This document shows positions 13,817 through 17,525 of a stretch of 17,525 bases of DNA, piece by piece. Positions within the stretch are counted from its first letter, which is position 1. Every line of letters begins with the position of its first letter. The notes beneath the pieces are model-generated. The model was not told where the DNA came from, searched no databases, and saw nothing but the letters and a program-made list of their open reading frames with translations. This DNA is from Victivallales bacterium (lineage in GTDB: Bacteria; Verrucomicrobiota; Lentisphaeria; Oligosphaerales; Oligosphaeraceae): positions 1-17,525 of the forward strand of contig JAGCTA010000111.1 in the NCBI GenBank assembly GCA_017963875.1, in the 5' to 3' direction. The translations under genes were made by a program, and so were the position numbers.

Positions 13817-16339
13817 TCACTCCTCAAAATATGGTGCCACTCTGACATAATTCATCAGCAGCCGCTCGCCCTCTTTGGCACTGCCAGTGAACGTCAGGTC
13901 CATCTTGTCAGAGGACGGAATGAACCGAATGTTGCGATAATTCGTCTTGGCAGTCACACGGCCATAACGTCCCTTGGGACGATCATCCACATACGTGAAC
14001 TCATGGATGATTTTCGCATCTGCTAGCGTCGGTTCAATGTCGAAGCGACGCGGGTTGACTTTGTTGGCAATCGTATCATCGTAGTCTGCGGTAATGAACT
14101 CAAGATAGTACGTCTTGCCTGGGACCAAATCAACAACTGTCTGGCTGACCGACGGACGCGCCTGCGGATTTCCTGTCAAAACCGCGAAACGGTTGCCTCG
14201 CCTTGAACAATTCCACCGCAGTTCATTCTGCGAAGCGAATGACTTGTACTCCGCAGTTTTCACTTCGCCCGTGGTCTTCCAGCCATCCAGACCATTCTCG
14301 AAGTCGTTGTTCTTGACATGCGGCAAGAGGTAGGTATAGCCGTATGCGTCAGAGAGACGGTCCGTGCGACCTTCCAGCACGTAATGACGGACGAGTTCGC
14401 AGCACCAGCGAGAGATTTCCTCGTTGACGTAGTTGAAGCCCCAGTATCCCGTATGGCCGATGCCAGTGAACTCAGGATGCGTCGCGAGATAATGGAATTC
14501 CATGTCAAGGAAATACTTGAAATTGACTTCGGGCAGCCAGTCGATTGATAGGATTGGCAGTTGGTGGAAATTGCCGAAAATGAATCCAAACGCCCCATTG
14601 GAGTTGGGAATGAAGGTGTTCATGCGCTTGGCCGCGCCTGTCAGTGTGTTTGAAATGTCAGAATATGACATCTTCTCGGTTTCAAATGTCTTGAAATAGA
14701 CCTCAAAAGCGATATAGCCGCGTCCGCCGCCAGCATTCAAGAACGTTGACATGATGTGATGATGGACGCCTGGCTGGTTGGGCACGACTGCCCCGCCAAA
14801 CCAATGGAACAGGTCCTTGCCTAATGGATTTTCCAGTTTCTCCAGACCAAAAGCACCGTTCAACTGGCCGCTCAAGACGTTGGAGAAATATTCGTCAAAT
14901 TCAACCCACTGGTTGGACGGATTGCGGAACGCCCCCTTGGGCGAGTTCAAACGTGCCACGAATTCATCAATGTACTTCTGCTCGAAAGGATGTCTTGAAG
15001 GCGGCATGCAACCATCGACGCACTCCATGCCAAGTGACGCGGTATACGGGCGAAGCGCCTCTGGCACACCACGCGCTCCAATGGTATTGAAGACACCAAA
15101 GACGTGCTTCTTGTGGAACTCCAAATCATAGCCGCCTGCTCCTGGCATCGTCGTGACGTTGATGCCTGCGTATTTGTAGAGGACTGGCACGGTACGGATA
15201 AAGAGTTTGCCATCAACAGGCGCATCGAAGGACACCGTATATTCGCCTGGATTGAGACGGCGCTGCGCCTCAGGGCGCGGAGATTCAGCCGTAATCAGCG
15301 GATTCTTGTCTCCGCTGAGCGTCATGACGGGCTTTGACGCAGAATCCAGTTTGAAATAGACCCACGTCCTGCGAGGAACGGTGAATTTGACCGTCTGAGT
15401 GTCCTTGAGCGGTTGCGCCAAGATTTCCGTGGTCATCGTGTTGAGCCGCCGCTCCGTCGGACAAGGAAGTTCGGGTTCCGCAATTGTAAAGTCAAAGGCC
15501 TTTTTCGCGACTTCCTTTCCATCCTCGAACACGTTGATGGTAAGTGCGTGCTTCCCTGACTTGAGTTTACTGATATCGACGTTGAAAAAGGCTTTGTCAA
15601 TAGTCATTTCGGGCAACGGCTGGTTGTCAATGGTGATTGCAGCCACCGCTTTGTTTTTTGTCTGCCAGTTGATTGGCAGTATCGCCGTGCCTGCTGGAAT
15701 CGCATTGAGCCGTGAAACGGCTGGGACAACACCGATGTACTTCTTCAGGCGCATGCTCTCGTTGCTGGAGCCTTTCCGCCCTGCATCAGTCAATGCCTCC
15801 AGTTTGGGCTGTGCGAAAGCGATTTCACCAGAATAGCCGCTGATATAGAAGACTGCGATGAAAGGCGGAGTGAGTTTCCCCGTGCCGACGTCCTTCTCTT
15901 GAGATTCCTTTGCTCCAAGCGTAAACTCCGCAGAGAACAACTTCCAATCGGTATTCGCTGGAAAACTATGGATGCCGAACGCATGGAACCAACCTGTGTC
16001 GATAATAAGAAAATCCGAACGACGCGCCTTGAAATTCTTTGTGCGGACGTAGCATGAAATGCGGTATTTTTCCCCTTGGACCAGATTGAGCATCTGCTGG
16101 CGCATGCCGCCAAGTTCAACAGGTTCATCCGCAGGCGCGGAAAAGACAACCTGCGGCGAATTTCCAGGACCGCCCTCGGCATAGCAGATGCCAGGAATGA
16201 CATAGTCGAAGGTCCATCCTTCAGGCATCGAAGCCGTTCCACAATCCAATTCTCCGTTGAGCAGTATATTTGCCGGTTGCTCCTCGGCGACGAGAATCGC
16301 CACAAACAATAGCATTATCGACACTAACAGTTTTTTCAT
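13817..16339 (-). CDS. Secreted multidomain protein, putative glycan-active enzyme (paralogue of the 863-aa gene at 3569-6160)
   Basis: An 840-residue protein. The open frame runs back to a TTG at 16390, but ATG 16339 has AAGGA at 6-nt spacing and begins a signal peptide (MKKLLVSIMLLFVAILVA), so I use it. The domain order equals that of the 863-aa protein: jelly roll about 24-182 (GEKYRISCYVRTKNF), Ig-like 205-287, beta domain about 297-390 (RRLNTMTTEILAQP, GEYTVSFDAP, IRTVPVLYKY), TIM-barrel-like 405-670, and a C-terminal jelly roll 676-840 (NNDFENGLDGWKTTGEV). Shared carboxylates are Asp482-Glu483 (VEFDEYFSN) and Glu546 (GRGYIAFEVY); also shared are IFGNFHQLPILS, FKYFLDMEFHYLATHPE, HTGYWG and GRTDRLSDAYGYTY. 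It starts 40 nt after the propeller gene and ends 51 nt before the 527-aa gene. Probably an exported hydrolase or lyase; the activity is not known to me. Confidence 0.72.
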   Translation of the reverse strand: MKKLLVSIMLLFVAILVAEEQPANILLNGELDCGTASMPEGWTFDYVIPGICYAEGGPGNSPQVVFSAPADEPVELGGMRQQMLNLVQGEKYRISCYVRTKNFKARRSDFLIIDTGWFHAFGIHSFPANTDWKLFSAEFTLGAKESQEKDVGTGKLTPPFIAVFYISGYSGEIAFAQPKLEALTDAGRKGSSNESMRLKKYIGVVPAVSRLNAIPAGTAILPINWQTKNKAVAAITIDNQPLPEMTIDKAFFNVDISKLKSGKHALTINVFEDGKEVAKKAFDFTIAEPELPCPTERRLNTMTTEILAQPLKDTQTVKFTVPRRTWVYFKLDSASKPVMTLSGDKNPLITAESPRPEAQRRLNPGEYTVSFDAPVDGKLFIRTVPVLYKYAGINVTTMPGAGGYDLEFHKKHVFGVFNTIGARGVPEALRPYTASLGMECVDGCMPPSRHPFEQKYIDEFVARLNSPKGAFRNPSNQWVEFDEYFSNVLSGQLNGAFGLEKLENPLGKDLFHWFGGAVVPNQPGVHHHIMSTFLNAGGGRGYIAFEVYFKTFETEKMSYSDISNTLTGAAKRMNTFIPNSNGAFGFIFGNFHQLPILSIDWLPEVNFKYFLDMEFHYLATHPEFTGIGHTGYWGFNYVNEEISRWCCELVRHYVLEGRTDRLSDAYGYTYLLPHVKNNDFENGLDGWKTTGEVKTAEYKSFASQNELRWNCSRRGNRFAVLTGNPQARPSVSQTVVDLVPGKTYYLEFITADYDDTIANKVNPRRFDIEPTLADAKIIHEFTYVDDRPKGRYGRVTAKTNYRNIRFIPSSDKMDLTFTGSAKEGERLLMNYVRVAPYFEE

Positions 16340-16345
16340 GGCTGG

Positions 16346-16350
16346 TCCTT
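16346..16350 (-). promoter_or_regulatory. Ribosome binding site deciding the start of the 840-aa gene
   Basis: AAGGA on the minus strand with 6 nt to ATG 16339. It favours this start over the longer frame from TTG 16390, whose first 17 codons would also overlap the preceding stop codon. Confidence 0.6.
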
Positions 16351-16379
16351 TTATATGGTTAATGAATTGGAAATCTGAC

Positions 16380-17525
16380 TCATCCGACAATGGAGGAAAC
16401 GTCCGCTAGATAGATGCGGCGACGGCCCATGCCGTTGGCATCCTTCTCGTGGATGGAATCGAATGTCAAGCGCTTTCCGTCATGCGACCAGCGGGAGTGC
16501 AGATCGCAGCGGGTCGGAATCGGATATTGCGGATCGGCCCAGAAGGTACCGATGTGATACCCCTGCTGCGTCTCGAAATTATAGAGGAACAACCTGCGGG
16601 ATGAATCGGCATCACCATAGGGATAGGAGTCCGTGACCATCCACTGCTGATTCGGTGACGCAATGCAATGGCCGTCGCCTGGGAAGTAGTCTTCAGCGAC
16701 CACTTCGACCTTGTCCGTCTGGTCGGTGTAGCGATAGTATTGCCAGTTGCGCTCTCCCGTGCGGTTACCTCTGATGCGCTTGAATCTATTGGAGAAGTTG
16801 ATGATCTCCTTGTCATTAATCCAGGCGTAGTGACTGCTCATGTCCTCAAGGTTGAGGGGATAGATGTCCGATCCGTCGCGATTCGCCGTGAACATGTGGG
16901 TGATGTGCCAGCGAACATTGTCCTTCCAGGTGCGCCAGCGGTGGAAGAACGCGAAACGCGTGCCTGACGGATTGAAAAGCAGATGGTTGAACCAACTCGG
17001 CGTATCCCACATGTTGTCACGCGGATAGGCACGAACAATCTGGTCAACCGATATCACCAACTCCGCCGTGTTCTTCTCAATATCAACGATGAAGACGCCG
17101 TCATTCTCAGGATGCGCGTAATCGAGCGTCGGGTCTTCCAATCCATCATAGCCATACCCTGGGCGTTCACGCCCAAGACGCGCAAAATTGACGCTAATGG
17201 CATATTTGCGGTCGTTAGTCAGGCAGTAGATAGGGCGGCACAGCGTGCGAACTTTGCCATTCCTGATATCCAGGATACGCGAGACATACTGTCCATCCTC
17301 AACGTCATTGAAGATGACCTCATTCTGCGAAAACCACTGGAGCATGGAGCCCTGCTGCCAATTCCAGGCTAATGTCTGTGCTAGCGGCTCGAAAGTCACT
17401 TTTTCTGGATCGATGATGCCGACAGTATTCTTTTCCCCAAAACGCGGCTGGCGGGCAGTGAATTCAATGCGATTGCCAAGCAGCAACTTGTCAGACGGAT
17501 CGAACTGGAATTTGTCAAAATAACC
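16380..17525 (-). CDS. Beta-propeller protein, distantly PL22/oligogalacturonate-lyase-like (5' partial)
   Basis: At least 382 codons, open to the right edge: the residues before the in-frame TTG at 17486 read GYFDKFQFDPSDKL, the usual lead-in of this family (FDK...DPSG), so the true start is outside the window. Repeated blade motifs are visible: NWQQGSMLQW, EVIFNDVEDGQY, RPIYCLTNDRKYAISVNFAR, SWFNHLLFNPSGTRFAFFHRW, MFTANRDGSDIYPL, DGHCIASPNQQWMVTDSYP, and RCDLHSRWSHDGKRLTFDS. I know this type as a WD40/TolB-like propeller common in Planctomycetota and Verrucomicrobiota. The His in FNHLLF and FFHRW, and the RCDLH segment, loosely parallel the metal-binding His strands of PL22, but the PL22 HEGP motif is absent, so lyase activity is unproven. 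It is the most upstream visible gene of the minus-strand block, 40 nt before the 840-aa gene. Confidence 0.78.
   Translation of the reverse strand, partial: GYFDKFQFDPSDKLLLGNRIEFTARQPRFGEKNTVGIIDPEKVTFEPLAQTLAWNWQQGSMLQWFSQNEVIFNDVEDGQYVSRILDIRNGKVRTLCRPIYCLTNDRKYAISVNFARLGRERPGYGYDGLEDPTLDYAHPENDGVFIVDIEKNTAELVISVDQIVRAYPRDNMWDTPSWFNHLLFNPSGTRFAFFHRWRTWKDNVRWHITHMFTANRDGSDIYPLNLEDMSSHYAWINDKEIINFSNRFKRIRGNRTGERNWQYYRYTDQTDKVEVVAEDYFPGDGHCIASPNQQWMVTDSYPYGDADSSRRLFLYNFETQQGYHIGTFWADPQYPIPTRCDLHSRWSHDGKRLTFDSIHEKDANGMGRRRIYLADVSSIVG

Overview
The window looks like a carbohydrate-degradation locus from a Lentisphaerota/Victivallales-type bacterium (PVC superphylum). The best taxonomic clue is the 255-aa pseudopilin at 6216-6983. 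It joins an [21 protein letters not shown]-terminus, with Lys rather than Gly before the Phe, to an H-X9-DG C-terminal motif, a protein type that is very common in Lentisphaerota, Planctomycetota and Verrucomicrobiota. Long secreted proteins built from jelly-roll and TIM-barrel-like parts fit the same group. No SusC/SusD pair is present, so this is not a Bacteroidota-style PUL.

Layout: two transcription blocks converge on an intergenic region at 9671-9917. Plus strand: a 5'-truncated NanE-MurQ fusion (1-1462), a cytoplasmic glycosidase-like protein (1478-3562), a secreted 863-aa multidomain protein (3569-6160), the pseudopilin (6216-6983), a 165-bp spacer, then two MFS transporters (7149-8336, 8417-9670). 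The first four genes are tightly packed and each has a clear Shine-Dalgarno, which suggests one operon. The MFS pair is visibly richer in A+T and probably has its own promoter. Minus strand, read from the right edge: a truncated beta-propeller protein (16380-17525), a secreted 840-aa paralogue of the 863-aa protein (13817-16339), two tandem secreted paralogues of 527 and 521 aa (12182-13765, 10583-12148), and a compact formate/nitrite-type channel (9918-10514).

Working model (inference): the secreted proteins and the propeller act on an amino-sugar-containing glycan outside the cytoplasm; the MFS proteins import products; the cytoplasmic glycosidase-like protein trims them; and NanE-MurQ sends ManNAc-6-P and possibly MurNAc-6-P to GlcNAc-6-P. 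The FNT channel could export formate from fermentation. The presence of related large proteins in both arms (863 and 840 aa) suggests both arms address related substrates.

The most interesting observations are two paralogous protein families with TIM-barrel-like conserved carboxylates that I cannot place in a named glycoside hydrolase family; the NanE-MurQ fusion with Trp in a MurQ signature loop; and a 174-bp MITE-like element between the convergent arms, with 10-bp inverted ends, a perfect 8-bp flanking direct repeat, and three internal hairpins. Similarity to that element's left end is seen again upstream of the first MFS gene. Neither edge gene is complete. No tRNA, rRNA or CRISPR was seen, and no gene-free stretch exceeds 300 bases.
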